Below are positions 1-7,312 of a stretch of DNA of 17,312 nucleotides, in pieces; the stretch's first letter is position 1, and each line of letters begins with the position of its first letter. A program made the position numbers and the translations under genes. The stretch covers positions 1 through 17,312 of the forward strand of contig CAYZUS010000039.1 in NCBI GenBank assembly GCA_964481885.1. The letters run 5' to 3'. This DNA comes from Fen731 sp964481885 (GTDB taxonomy: Bacteria; Actinomycetota; Humimicrobiia; Humimicrobiales; Humimicrobiaceae). The notes under the pieces are model-generated. The model searched no databases, had not been told where the DNA came from, and was given only the letters and a program-made list of their open reading frames with translations.

Positions 1-454
1 TTATTTCTGAGCCTGAAAGTGAGATAAGCACATATTTCATGGTGAAATAAGGTTTTGAAAAGTCTACTATGACATCTTTTTCAGCATTGTAGGGGACCGC
101 TGAGACTGTAAGGTCTATTGCGCCTTCTCGAAGCAATTTAAAATCTGAATCCCACTGTATCGGTTCAAACCTTATTTCTTTTCCGAGCCTTTTTGCAATT
201 TCATAAGCAAGGTCAACATCAAAGCCGGTAGTTTCTCCGTTTTCTATGAATTCAAAGGGTGGGTAAGTGCTGTCAACTCCAATTATCAGCAACTTTTTGT
301 CAGACTCATTGGTATTGGTCTGTTCGGAAGGAAGTGTAGCATGAAATATGCTGCTGAAACTTACACAGCCGGTCATGGAAATCAGGGTTGCCAATAATAC
401 CAACAGGGCAAAACCTGACAGAAATATTTTTTTTAAACTTTTTTTACTAATCAT
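1..454 (-). CDS. ABC transporter substrate-binding lipoprotein, amino-acid type (partial, C-terminus off window)
   Basis: The minus frame from ATG at 454 stays open to the window edge, giving about 151 residues of a longer protein. It starts with a basic, hydrophobic signal peptide (MISKKSLKKIFLSG...) ending in a lipobox-like ISMTGC, so a lipid-anchored extracytoplasmic protein is expected. After a polar linker comes the start of a family 3 solute-binding fold: LIIGVDSTYPPFEF, then GFDVDLAYEIAKRLGK, then LREGAIDLTVSAVPY and VDFSKPYF. These are hallmarks of binding proteins for polar amino acids in ABC uptake systems. An in-frame TAG lies 12 nt before the ATG, so the start is well fixed; the ribosome site is weak. 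It lies 95 bp downstream of the RACo-type gene, same strand. The ligand cannot be predicted, and the family usually runs 250-280 residues. Confidence 0.85.
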   Translation of the reverse strand, partial: MISKKSLKKIFLSGFALLVLLATLISMTGCVSFSSIFHATLPSEQTNTNESDKKLLIIGVDSTYPPFEFIENGETTGFDVDLAYEIAKRLGKEIRFEPIQWDSDFKLLREGAIDLTVSAVPYNAEKDVIVDFSKPYFTMKYVLISLSGSEI

Positions 455-549
455 GATACTGTTCTATCGGCATTTCAATAAAGCTGCTAAAGTCTTTTTA
501 TCACAGAAGAGACAAAATAGAAACTTTTTGGCCCAATTTTATAGCATCT

Positions 550-2484
550 TTAGACAATCTCTGAAGCTTCAGGAAAAAGTGTGTTCCTGGCGAAATAGTC
601 GGCAAATGTCGAAAAAACAGTCAGTTCAAGGTATTTTGAACGAAGGGCAATATCTTCAGCTTTTTTTCGCAATACTGAAGAGACAAGCACCATCTTGGCG
701 CCCACTGCCGCTGCATTGCCCACCTGTGATATTTTTTTAAGTGAAACATCAGGAAACATGCCGATGTTTACGACATTTCTCGGGTCTATATAGGAACCGA
801 ACGCGCCGGCAATTATTACCCTGTCAATATCTTCAAAGCCTATCCCTGCGCTTTCCAAAAGTATGTCTATCCCTGTCCTGATTGCGCTTTTTGCAAGCTG
901 TATTTCCACAATGTCATTCTGGTTTATTGAAATCCGACCTTCCATGCATGTTAAAAGCTCCACCTCCCGTGAATCTTTTTGCGCCTGGAGCCTGGTGTCA
1001 TCTTTTTTACAATGTTTTCCCTCGTGTCCGCAGGGTTCAAGAAGGTATTGCTGTTTTCCTTTGTCATCAAGGCACAGACAGCCTGAATCAGCAACAAACC
1101 TGCCCCTTGTACTTATTATGCCTGCCTTTAGCATCTCGGCAACGGCATCAAGAATTCCTGAGCCGCAAATCCCCACCGGTTTTTTATCATTAATTGTCTG
1201 TATTCTTGGTTTGCATGACTCTGGGTCAATAGCTACTCTCTCAATGGCACCTGGCGCGGCCCTCATGCCGAATCTTATGTGTGCGCCTTCAAAAGCTGGC
1301 CCCGAGGCAGTCGAAACACTTTCGAGTCCCTTATCGCTTTTTAATACTATCTCAGTGTTTGTACCGATGTCTATTCCAAGGTAATTTCCCTCCATGTCAT
1401 CGATGCCGGAGGCAAGAATCATTGCCATGTGATCAGAGCCTACAAAACCTGCAATGGAGGGCAGAAGGTAAACATATCCTCCCTGGGTTATTTTAATGCC
1501 CATATCCCTTGCCTTTATATTGTGTGGAATGTCTGTAAGCGCAACAAACGGTGACAGGCCAAGCTGCCTTACAGGAAGCCCCAGCAGCAGATGATGCATC
1601 GCAGTATTTCCAACAATTGTCATTTCTATTATCTGCTCTACACTGATATTGGTTTCTGCCGCAAGTTCTTCGGTGCTTTTGTTTATCTGCTCAATTACAA
1701 CTGCATTTATTTTCTGGGCATTTTCCTGGCTCTGCATTGCAAAATTAATCCTGCTCATGACGTCCTCGCCAAAACTTATCTGCGGATTCATGACGCCCTT
1801 TTTTGCAACAGTCTCTCCAGTTAAAAGGTTAACAAGAAGAACCGCGATCTTTGTTGTGCCAAGGTCTATCGCTATGCCATAAGCTTCGTGGGAAGTATCT
1901 GCACCCTCAACCATTATTATTTCGCCGCACCTGACCGTAATTGTGGCGGACCAGGCATTTTTCCTCATTATCTCAGGCATGTATTTCAGCACATTGTAAT
2001 CGATATTTTTTATGTCTGCGTCAATATCATCCTGGTTGTCATGCATGACGGCATCCTTTATCCTGGAAAAATCAGCCTGCATATCTGAAAGGCTTGGAGG
2101 CTTTATCTTTACAAAATACTTTCCAAATACAGGATTTACCTGCATCTGGCTTTCGTCGCCGGCAACCTGAAGCTTCTGTTCCTCTGTGAGTGAAGATGAT
2201 GGTATGTAAGTGCTTATGTTCCTGTCAAAGGTCTGCTGACATGCAAGGCGTACACCGCGGGAAATCTCTTCCCGGGTAAGAGTTTTGAGCTCCTGCGCGT
2301 TAGGAGGGCCGGCAGCATCATCAAGTATTGCAATCCTGCACTTGCCGCACGTTCCTTTGCCACCGCAAACTGCCTTAAGACCAATTCCTGCATCAATTAT
2401 TGCTTCCAGGCCGTTTTTAGGCTCATCAAGCTCAATTCTTTTGCCTATCGGCTCAATTTCAATTGTAAAGATTTTTTTGTCCAT
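550..2484 (-). CDS. RACo-type ferredoxin/ASKHA protein (DUF4445; corrinoid activation-like)
   Basis: This 644-residue protein has the layout of reductive activators of corrinoid proteins (RACo). Residues 1-95 are a [2Fe-2S] ferredoxin domain with Cys40, Cys46, Cys49 and Cys82. After a linker, an ASKHA ATPase region begins near residue 203 with GIAIDLGTTKIAVLL. A second phosphate motif (GIDIGTNTEIVLKS) lies near 370, and IIAGAFGSYIDP near 557. Known members use ATP to drive low-potential electron transfer to a corrinoid cobalt, reactivating methyltransferases. No corrinoid protein or methyltransferase is encoded in this window, so the partner is unknown. The start lies 2 nt after the lipoyl-carrier gene's stop, implying translational coupling. 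Residues 465-513 form a Cys-rich stretch (Cys469, 471, 485, 492) in a region where I expect no cysteine cluster. Family call is firm; substrate is inference. Confidence 0.85.
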   Translation of the reverse strand: MDKKIFTIEIEPIGKRIELDEPKNGLEAIIDAGIGLKAVCGGKGTCGKCRIAILDDAAGPPNAQELKTLTREEISRGVRLACQQTFDRNISTYIPSSSLTEEQKLQVAGDESQMQVNPVFGKYFVKIKPPSLSDMQADFSRIKDAVMHDNQDDIDADIKNIDYNVLKYMPEIMRKNAWSATITVRCGEIIMVEGADTSHEAYGIAIDLGTTKIAVLLVNLLTGETVAKKGVMNPQISFGEDVMSRINFAMQSQENAQKINAVVIEQINKSTEELAAETNISVEQIIEMTIVGNTAMHHLLLGLPVRQLGLSPFVALTDIPHNIKARDMGIKITQGGYVYLLPSIAGFVGSDHMAMILASGIDDMEGNYLGIDIGTNTEIVLKSDKGLESVSTASGPAFEGAHIRFGMRAAPGAIERVAIDPESCKPRIQTINDKKPVGICGSGILDAVAEMLKAGIISTRGRFVADSGCLCLDDKGKQQYLLEPCGHEGKHCKKDDTRLQAQKDSREVELLTCMEGRISINQNDIVEIQLAKSAIRTGIDILLESAGIGFEDIDRVIIAGAFGSYIDPRNVVNIGMFPDVSLKKISQVGNAAAVGAKMVLVSSVLRKKAEDIALRSKYLELTVFSTFADYFARNTLFPEASEIV

Positions 2485-2486
2485 TT

Positions 2487-2912
2487 CTACTTTTTATGTT
2501 TTTCCATTTCCTGCCTGACAAAAGTCTCAAAATCGGCACCCGTTTTCATGAGGTTTGAAAGCTCGGCGCCAAGGTTAGAAGGTTTGATTTTTGCAATCCA
2601 GCCTTCAGCATAACATGACTGATTTATCAGCTCAGGGGAATCCTCAAGATCCGCATTTGACTCGATTATCTCGCCGCTTACCGGTGCAAAAATCTTGCCA
2701 ACCCACTTGCCTGATTCAAGTGATGAAAGCGATTCATTCTGTTTTACTTTTGCGCCTTTCATCGGAAGTTCTATATATACTATCTCTCCGGCAAGTTTCT
2801 GGAAAAAATCTGAAGCGCCAAAAATTATATTTCCGCTTCCGTCATCTTTTGCCCAGAAATGGTTCTTTTCATAATAAAGGTCATCAGGAAAATCATAGGT
2901 TTCAATTTGCAT
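2487..2912 (-). CDS. GcvH-like lipoyl carrier protein
   Basis: This 141-residue protein has the H-protein fold: YEKNHFWAKDDG near the N-terminus, GEIVYIELPMKGAKV in the middle, and SLESGKWVGKIFAPVSGEI around the lipoylation site. Lys69 in the ESGK motif is the expected lipoyl attachment point. In glycine cleavage the H protein shuttles the aminomethyl group, but no GcvP, GcvT or Lpd is present here. Instead it is coupled to a RACo-type activator and lies downstream of a GlcD/GlcF-like pair. Lipoyl carriers of this fold also serve other systems, such as LbpA with sHdr proteins, so a dedicated redox or methyl-carrier role is plausible. The ATG follows a GGGGGATGAA Shine-Dalgarno region. The acidic and polar C-terminus beyond residue 115 is slightly longer than in a typical H protein. 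Confidence 0.85.
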   Translation of the reverse strand: MQIETYDFPDDLYYEKNHFWAKDDGSGNIIFGASDFFQKLAGEIVYIELPMKGAKVKQNESLSSLESGKWVGKIFAPVSGEIIESNADLEDSPELINQSCYAEGWIAKIKPSNLGAELSNLMKTGADFETFVRQEMEKHKK

Positions 2913-3237
2913 TTCATCCCCCGCTTTAGATTAAATTTATTAAATAATTTTACTATCTGCACTCTAATCAAGTGCCTGTGTCAAACCAATAATTCAATTG
3001 CACGCAGTGCAAATCACCCTCGCCCCAGGGATCTGCTTTGTGAGAATTTCATAATACTGCATGAAATATAAAATCAATTATAAAGAAAAGTCTTAATTTT
3101 TACAATAACAACAATATAATAATTATATCCTTACAATATTTAAATAATTAGCCTTTGTCAGCTGAACTACAGCATACTATTATAGCTGAATTACTGCATA
3201 CTATTTATTGTACACCTTTTCTGTTATGAACAATCAT
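2913..3237. other. Intergenic spacer with small palindromes; no gene seen
   Basis: This 325-bp stretch separates the GlcF-like gene from the lipoyl-carrier gene, both on the minus strand. I find no convincing coding frame. It holds a perfect 6-bp palindrome with a 3-nt loop (TTGCAC GCA GTGCAA, 2998-3012), a 5-bp hairpin (GCACT/AGTGC, 2959-2975), a minus-strand TTGACA at 2984-2979 without a good -10 partner, and a short GC-rich island around 3013-3031. A 24-bp tandem repeat sits next to the GlcF end. The gap suggests the GcvH/RACo pair may have its own promoter or regulator site, but no single site is strong. Confidence 0.5.
3160..3207. repeat. Imperfect 24-bp tandem repeat (2 copies)
   Basis: The stretch 3160-3183 and its direct neighbour 3184-3207 share AGCTGAA-TAC-GCATACTATT, differing at two internal positions plus the ends. 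It lies about 30 bp downstream of the GlcF-like gene stop in its direction of transcription. Confidence 0.7.
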
Positions 3238-4539
3238 TTATTTTTCTGCATTCATGCTCTGAAGAACGAGCTCGGCTATATCCAGGACTTTGACCTTATA
3301 GTCTATCTCGCCTTTTTTTCGCTTTAGCGCCGTGTTCATTGTTCTTTCGCACTGCTGGCAGGCCGATACTGCAATCTCCGCTTTTGTGGCAAATATCTCG
3401 TCTGCCTTTGCATCTGCTATCTTTGATGAAAGGGCAGGATTTAATGATTCTATATTGCCTCCCCCGCCGCAGCAGTTTGCCTGAAGCTTGCTGGTGGCAA
3501 GCTCGATAAAATCTATTCCGGGAATACTTTTAATTACCTGCCTTGGCTCCTCAAAAATACCTGAATTTCGCCCCAGGTCACATGGGTCATGATATGTCAC
3601 TTTTATGCCGGCCTGATTTGCGCTTATATCGTTTAACACGATTTTGCCATCTTTTATAAGCTTTAGGATATACTGGGAAACATGCATTATTTCAAAATCA
3701 GGCTTTACTCCGGTAAGCTGTGTGTATTCATGCGCCCATGTATGGAAACATGAAGGACACGAGGTGACCAGCAGTTTTGCTCCCTTTTTTGTAACCATGT
3801 CAATATTGTGGATCGCAAGAGATGTGACGGCATCTGTCATTCCCGAACTTAAAAGCGGGAAGCCACAGCACCATTCATCTTCTCCCAAAAGTGTAAAGTC
3901 AACGTCGGCCTTCTTAAATATTTCGGTTATTGCCCTTGGAATGGAAAATGAGCGCGGAGAAAAAGATGACACACAGCCGACAAAATATACAACCTCTGCG
4001 GTGTCTTTGACATAATCTGCCAGGTCGGTGCCGGGTATCTGCTTTAGCCAGTCAAGACGCCCCTGGTTGCTGTCAAATGTAATATTGTAGGCTGTCTGTA
4101 TTTTATCCTTTAACATATCAAGAATCTCGGGATATTTGCTGCTGTCGACCAGGTCCTGCCTTACGGTCCTGAAAAGTTCACTGATCTTAACGCCGCTAGG
4201 ACATTCCTTTGTGCAGTAATTGCACATTGTGCAGGTATAAATTTTTTGCGAGAGCTTGTCGGTAAAAGAGATTTTTTTATTGGCCGCCGCTTCAATGAGA
4301 CTTAGCTTGCCCCTCGGGGACACGCCTTCATCAAGGGTATTTTTGTAGACCGGACATATTGACAGACATGTGCCGCATCTTGAACAGCTGTAGAGATCGT
4401 CGCCTTTACCAAACACCCGCACTGTATTTGCAGCTGCATGTAAATCCTGCGGCACCATTGTTTCTTTTGTTTCCGGGCCTTTAGTACCTTTTGCGCCTTC
4501 TTTATCTTTTTCTTTTAACAAAGTTTTTTCATCAGCCAT
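3238..4539 (-). CDS. GlcF/HdrD-like iron-sulfur oxidoreductase subunit
   Basis: This 433-residue protein has two ferredoxin-type [4Fe-4S] motifs (Cys52/55/58/62 in CSRCGTCLSICP and Cys103/106/109/113 in CTMCNYCTKECP). They are followed by two complete CCG domains: Cys189, Cys224-Cys225, Cys261, Cys264, and Cys320, Cys356-Cys357, Cys394, Cys397. This is the layout of the glycolate/D-lactate dehydrogenase Fe-S subunit and of the HdrD/HdrB class. It starts 28 nt after the GlcD-like gene stop, so the two very likely form one complex that takes electrons from the flavin subunit to quinone, a flavoprotein or another carrier. The first ~35 residues are a charged Lys/Glu-rich leader with no signal peptide, so the protein is probably cytoplasmic or peripheral. 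ATG is preceded by AGGA. The exact electron acceptor cannot be told. Confidence 0.9.
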   Translation of the reverse strand: MADEKTLLKEKDKEGAKGTKGPETKETMVPQDLHAAANTVRVFGKGDDLYSCSRCGTCLSICPVYKNTLDEGVSPRGKLSLIEAAANKKISFTDKLSQKIYTCTMCNYCTKECPSGVKISELFRTVRQDLVDSSKYPEILDMLKDKIQTAYNITFDSNQGRLDWLKQIPGTDLADYVKDTAEVVYFVGCVSSFSPRSFSIPRAITEIFKKADVDFTLLGEDEWCCGFPLLSSGMTDAVTSLAIHNIDMVTKKGAKLLVTSCPSCFHTWAHEYTQLTGVKPDFEIMHVSQYILKLIKDGKIVLNDISANQAGIKVTYHDPCDLGRNSGIFEEPRQVIKSIPGIDFIELATSKLQANCCGGGGNIESLNPALSSKIADAKADEIFATKAEIAVSACQQCERTMNTALKRKKGEIDYKVKVLDIAELVLQSMNAEK

Positions 4540-4567
4540 AATATCCTGTTTTTTTCCTGTTCTTATT

Positions 4568-5944
4568 TTATGTTATAAAAAGCTTTCCTGGATTTAAGAT
4601 ATTGTTGGGGTCAAATGCCTTTTTAATTCTTTTCATGAGCTGATAAGAATCTTCGGATATCTCAAGCTTTAAGTATTTTGCTTTGGTAATGCCTATTCCA
4701 TGCTCTCCGGATAATGTCCCGTCAAGCTTTATTGTCTCAATAAATATCTCTTCGATTACTTTCTCAACTTTGGCTTCCTCGGCACTGTCGCGTAAATCGG
4801 TAAGTATTGTAGGGTGAAGATTGCCATCACCTGCATGGCCGAATGTTCCTATCATGATATCATACTTTTTGGCTATTAAATTTACAGCTTGTATAAGCTC
4901 GACTATCCTGCTTCTTGGTACAGTTGCGTCTTCAAGAATTGTGGAGGGCCTGATTCTTGCAAGGGATGACAGCGCCGCCCTTCTTGCTGCCCAGAGCTTG
5001 TTTCTTTCCTCATCTGAAGTCGCCTGTTTGCATGAAAGTGCTCCATTCTCGCTGCATACCCTGTTTACCACAGCTGCTTCAATGTCAACTGCTCCCTGCT
5101 GTCCGTCAACTTCAATAAGAAGCATCGCGCCAATGTGCCTGTCAAGCCCGATTTTTAAATAATCCTCAATTGCATTAATGGTGACATTATCTACAAATTC
5201 AAGCGTTGCAGTTATCACTCCCGCTGCAACTATATCCCTTACGGTTTTGGCGGCATCGAGCATATCGGCAAAAGTGGCAAGGATGCTGGCTCTTGCGGGC
5301 GGAGCCGGCAAAAGTCCCAGAGTAGCCTTGGTCACAATTCCCAGGGTTCCTTCAGAGCCGACCATCAGGTCAACAAGATTGTAGCCTACCACACTTTTTA
5401 CTGTTTTTGTTCCGGTGTTTATGATTTCACCGGTTGGCAATACGACCTCGAGGGCATTTACATAATTTTTTGTAACGCCATACTTAAGTCCCCTTAAGCC
5501 TCCGGCATTTTCAGCAATATTGCCGCCTATTGTCGAGGTTTTTAAACTTCCCGGATCAGGAGGATAAAAGAGTCCGTATTTGGAAGCTGCTTTATCCACA
5601 TCGATGGTTATTACCCCGGCTTCGACTTCGGCAAGAAGGTCCACAGGGTTTATGTCAAGTATCCTGTTCATATCAATCATAACAAGCGATATGCCGCCAT
5701 TTACTGTCAGGCATCCGCCGCTTAGGCCCGTGGCCGAACCTCTTGGAGTTACAGGAATGTTTTCACTGTTGGCAAATTGCATAATGCGGCTTATCTGCTC
5801 AGTGCTGCTTACTCTAACTATGGCGTCAGGCATATATTCAAGCCTGGTGGAATCAAAGCCAAAACATATCTTGTCCTCGATATCTGTTAATACCTTATCT
5901 TCACCGGCAATATCTGCCAGGTATTTTATCTGCTCATCCTTCAT
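4568..5944 (-). CDS. FAD-linked (D)-lactate/glycolate dehydrogenase subunit, GlcD family
   Basis: This 458-residue flavoprotein has an N-terminal PCMH-type FAD domain with PRGSATGLSGG (67-77) and YPPDPGSLKTSTIGGNIAENAGG (127-149). A C-terminal FAD-oxidase domain carries GTFGHAGDGNLHP and GTLSGEHGIGITK. This is the GlcD/LldD-like 2-hydroxyacid dehydrogenase family, which oxidises D-lactate, glycolate or related acids to the 2-oxoacid. Length is normal. It is the first gene of a minus-strand unit with the GlcF/HdrD-like subunit directly behind it, and a good promoter candidate lies upstream. With LarA and a lactaldehyde-type microcompartment nearby, D-lactate is the most economical substrate guess, but the sequence does not separate lactate from glycolate or 2-hydroxyglutarate. 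The ribosome site is weak. Confidence 0.9.
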   Translation of the reverse strand: MKDEQIKYLADIAGEDKVLTDIEDKICFGFDSTRLEYMPDAIVRVSSTEQISRIMQFANSENIPVTPRGSATGLSGGCLTVNGGISLVMIDMNRILDINPVDLLAEVEAGVITIDVDKAASKYGLFYPPDPGSLKTSTIGGNIAENAGGLRGLKYGVTKNYVNALEVVLPTGEIINTGTKTVKSVVGYNLVDLMVGSEGTLGIVTKATLGLLPAPPARASILATFADMLDAAKTVRDIVAAGVITATLEFVDNVTINAIEDYLKIGLDRHIGAMLLIEVDGQQGAVDIEAAVVNRVCSENGALSCKQATSDEERNKLWAARRAALSSLARIRPSTILEDATVPRSRIVELIQAVNLIAKKYDIMIGTFGHAGDGNLHPTILTDLRDSAEEAKVEKVIEEIFIETIKLDGTLSGEHGIGITKAKYLKLEISEDSYQLMKRIKKAFDPNNILNPGKLFIT

Positions 5945-6109
5945 TTTCTAAACTCTTTCAATTATATGTTTGAATATCATTTTATGCTGTTTGTCTGTTG
6001 CCGTATTTTATACTAATTCTGTGAATTTTTTAATATAAAAAAAATAAAAATTTAGTTTCAGCACCTCTTATTTGAAAAAAGATTACATAAAAAATCAATA
6101 CTCACTATA

Positions 6110-6139
6110 ATTATAGAGGTATGATAAGGATTCTGTCAT
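6110..6139 (-). promoter_or_regulatory. Candidate sigma70-type promoter for the GlcD/GlcF unit
   Basis: On the minus strand ATGACA (6139-6134, one mismatch to TTGACA) is followed after 18 nt by a perfect TATAAT (6115-6110). The TATAAT overlaps a 12-bp palindrome, CTATAATTATAG (6105-6116). The site lies about 165 bp before the GlcD-like start. Confidence 0.45.
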
Positions 6140-6140
6140 A

Positions 6141-6170
6141 TTGACACTTCAACTTTTTTGGAACTTAAAA
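6141..6170 (+). promoter_or_regulatory. Candidate sigma70-type promoter for the DUF5674 gene
   Basis: A perfect TTGACA (6141-6146) is followed after 18 nt by TTAAAA (6165-6170), with TAAAAT one base further as an alternative. It lies back to back with the minus-strand candidate and about 43 bp before the start codon. Confidence 0.4.
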
Positions 6171-6213
6171 TATTAAAAATTTTTTATAAACATTCACTTA
6201 AGATTGCAAGCTT

Positions 6214-6552
6214 ATGAAAATTGTAAAAGAAAAAATAGGATTATCTGAATTAACTGATATGGCTGCTGCTATGTTTGGAGACATGGTCAAAGCCGTAGTA
6301 GATATAAATAAAGAAATAATGGCCGTGGATGCTGCCTTGCATTCTGATGAAGAGGCACTGCTTTTACAGGAAGGTTCAAAGCAGGATGATATCTGGGGAA
6401 TAAATATTTATCCGGAACTTCCGCCTGAAGAAAGGGTGGAATTTGATTCAATGATAAATCTAAGGCCCAGAGTTGGAAACAGAACCAGGGGTGTTGATAA
6501 TGCTGAAATACAAAGCAAGATCATTTCAGTAGTAAATTCATTGATAGAATAA
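6214..6552 (+). CDS. DUF5674 family protein
   Basis: The 112-residue product matches my memory of the DUF5674 family along its whole length: N-terminal MKIVKEKIGLSELTDMA, then FGDMVKAVVDINKEIMAVD, the block LHSDEEALLLQEGSKQDDIWGINIYPE, and C-terminal FDSMINLRPRVGNRTRGVDN. Members are small, soluble, uncharacterised proteins found in candidate phyla and some other bacteria. The conserved acidic and Arg-rich blocks are all intact, so the gene looks functional. There is no strong Shine-Dalgarno before the ATG. It reads away from the GlcD/GlcF unit and precedes another small gene by about 200 bp. Function unknown. Confidence 0.8.
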   Translation: MKIVKEKIGLSELTDMAAAMFGDMVKAVVDINKEIMAVDAALHSDEEALLLQEGSKQDDIWGINIYPELPPEERVEFDSMINLRPRVGNRTRGVDNAEIQSKIISVVNSLIE

Positions 6553-6593
6553 TTAACTAAAAGTATCCGAAACTTGAAAAATACAATATTTAT

Positions 6594-6711
6594 ATCTGGA
6601 AAAACAAGGCGTTTATAAAGAAGTGAAATTCAATATCGGTAATTTAAAAATGTGCTTTTTTGAATCGGTAAAATATGACGTTTGTAAAGTAGTGGAATAT
6701 AAAATCAGTAG
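6594..6711. repeat. Pair of degenerate ~48-bp direct repeats
   Basis: The stretches 6594-6642 and 6664-6711, 70 bp apart, align over about 48 bp with one indel. Shared parts include CGTTT-TAAAG-AGTG-AAT and ATC-GTA. They fill most of the 208-bp spacer between the two small plus-strand genes. No start codon or ribosome site supports a peptide here. Confidence 0.45.
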
Positions 6712-6760
6712 AAAAACCTGCAGAACGCAGTATCTGTAAATACAGGAGCGTAATGTTTAA

Positions 6761-7090
6761 ATGACCGTTTATCATAAAGATCTTCAAAAAAGATGGCACA
6801 GTTTCAGCCTTATGGAACAGCTTGCAAATGTTGGCAGCGAGGTCGAAAGGGCCCTTAAGTGGCGCGAAAAAAGCAATGCAGAATATTCAGCAACTGCCTT
6901 TGAGAGAGCGCTTGAGCTGCTTGATTATACTACGGATGGAATAAATGACTTTTACAGGTTAAGAGAGCTAAAAAGACTTAGAGAAGTTCTGGTGGATTAT
7001 TTTACCGGGGATAATATTTACGCTTCAAGCGCACAATCATTCAGGAAATATTTTTTTAATTTCAATTACGCTGTTTCCCTGTCAAGATAA
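6761..7090 (+). CDS. Small helical hypothetical protein (109 aa)
   Basis: The product begins MTVYHKDLQKRWHSFSLMEQLANVGSEVERALKWREK and continues with FERALELLDYTTDG and RLREVLVDYFTGDNIY. It is almost entirely helical and charged, with no signal peptide or membrane segment. I recognise the pattern (SFSLxEQLANxGSEVxRAxxWxxK ... AFERALEL) from a recurrent uncharacterised family in draft genomes of uncultured bacteria, but I know no name or function for it. An AGGAG at 6744-6748, 12 nt upstream, supports the start. An ATG at 6753 in another frame reaches a stop after three codons. The gene ends about 90 bp before the N gap, so a further gene in the operon could be hidden. Confidence 0.7.
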   Translation: MTVYHKDLQKRWHSFSLMEQLANVGSEVERALKWREKSNAEYSATAFERALELLDYTTDGINDFYRLRELKRLREVLVDYFTGDNIYASSAQSFRKYFFNFNYAVSLSR

Positions 7091-7180
7091 CTTCCCATTA
7101 TGATAGGAGCAAAGAGAACCGACACATATCTTTTGAGCTAATAAATAGCAAAAACTGTGCTTAAAAGATAGCCGTCCCCT

Positions 7181-7280
7181 NNNNNNNNNNNNNNNNNNNN
7201 NNNNNNNNNNNNNNNNNNNNNNNNNNNNNNNNNNNNNNNNNNNNNNNNNNNNNNNNNNNNNNNNNNNNNNNNNNNNNNNN
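7181..7280. other. Assembly gap (100 N)
   Basis: Exactly 100 N, the conventional size for a gap of unknown length. TCCCCT occurs on both edges (7175-7180 and 7281-7286), which may mean the two contigs actually overlap or end in a repeat. Any frame crossing this gap is an artefact. Confidence 0.95.
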
Positions 7281-7312
7281 TCCCCTGCTCCTACCACACT
7301 TTTCCACTATTG

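Noticed and set aside
348..740. 130-residue plus-strand open frame
   Set aside because: It overlaps the start of the binding-protein gene and the end of the RACo-type gene antisense; composition is arbitrary and no motif is seen.
863..1384. 173-residue plus-strand frame antisense to the RACo-type gene
   Set aside because: The minus-strand protein has clear family motifs through this region; the plus frame is a shadow, as are the similar frames opposite the other genes.
2487..2912. Part of a true glycine cleavage operon
   Set aside because: No gcvT, gcvP or lpd gene is nearby, and the gene is coupled to a RACo-type protein instead.
2998..3031. Riboswitch (cobalamin or glycine type) ahead of the GcvH/RACo pair
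   Set aside because: I looked for conserved riboswitch cores because of the corrinoid and glycine links; only short palindromes are present, with no recognisable core.
6578..6739. Open plus-strand stretch of about 53 codons between the two small genes
   Set aside because: It has no start codon near its beginning, no ribosome site, and AT-driven composition; the degenerate direct repeats explain its appearance better.
7082..7297. Minus-strand open frame crossing the N gap
   Set aside because: Half of it is N, so the frame is an artefact of the gap.
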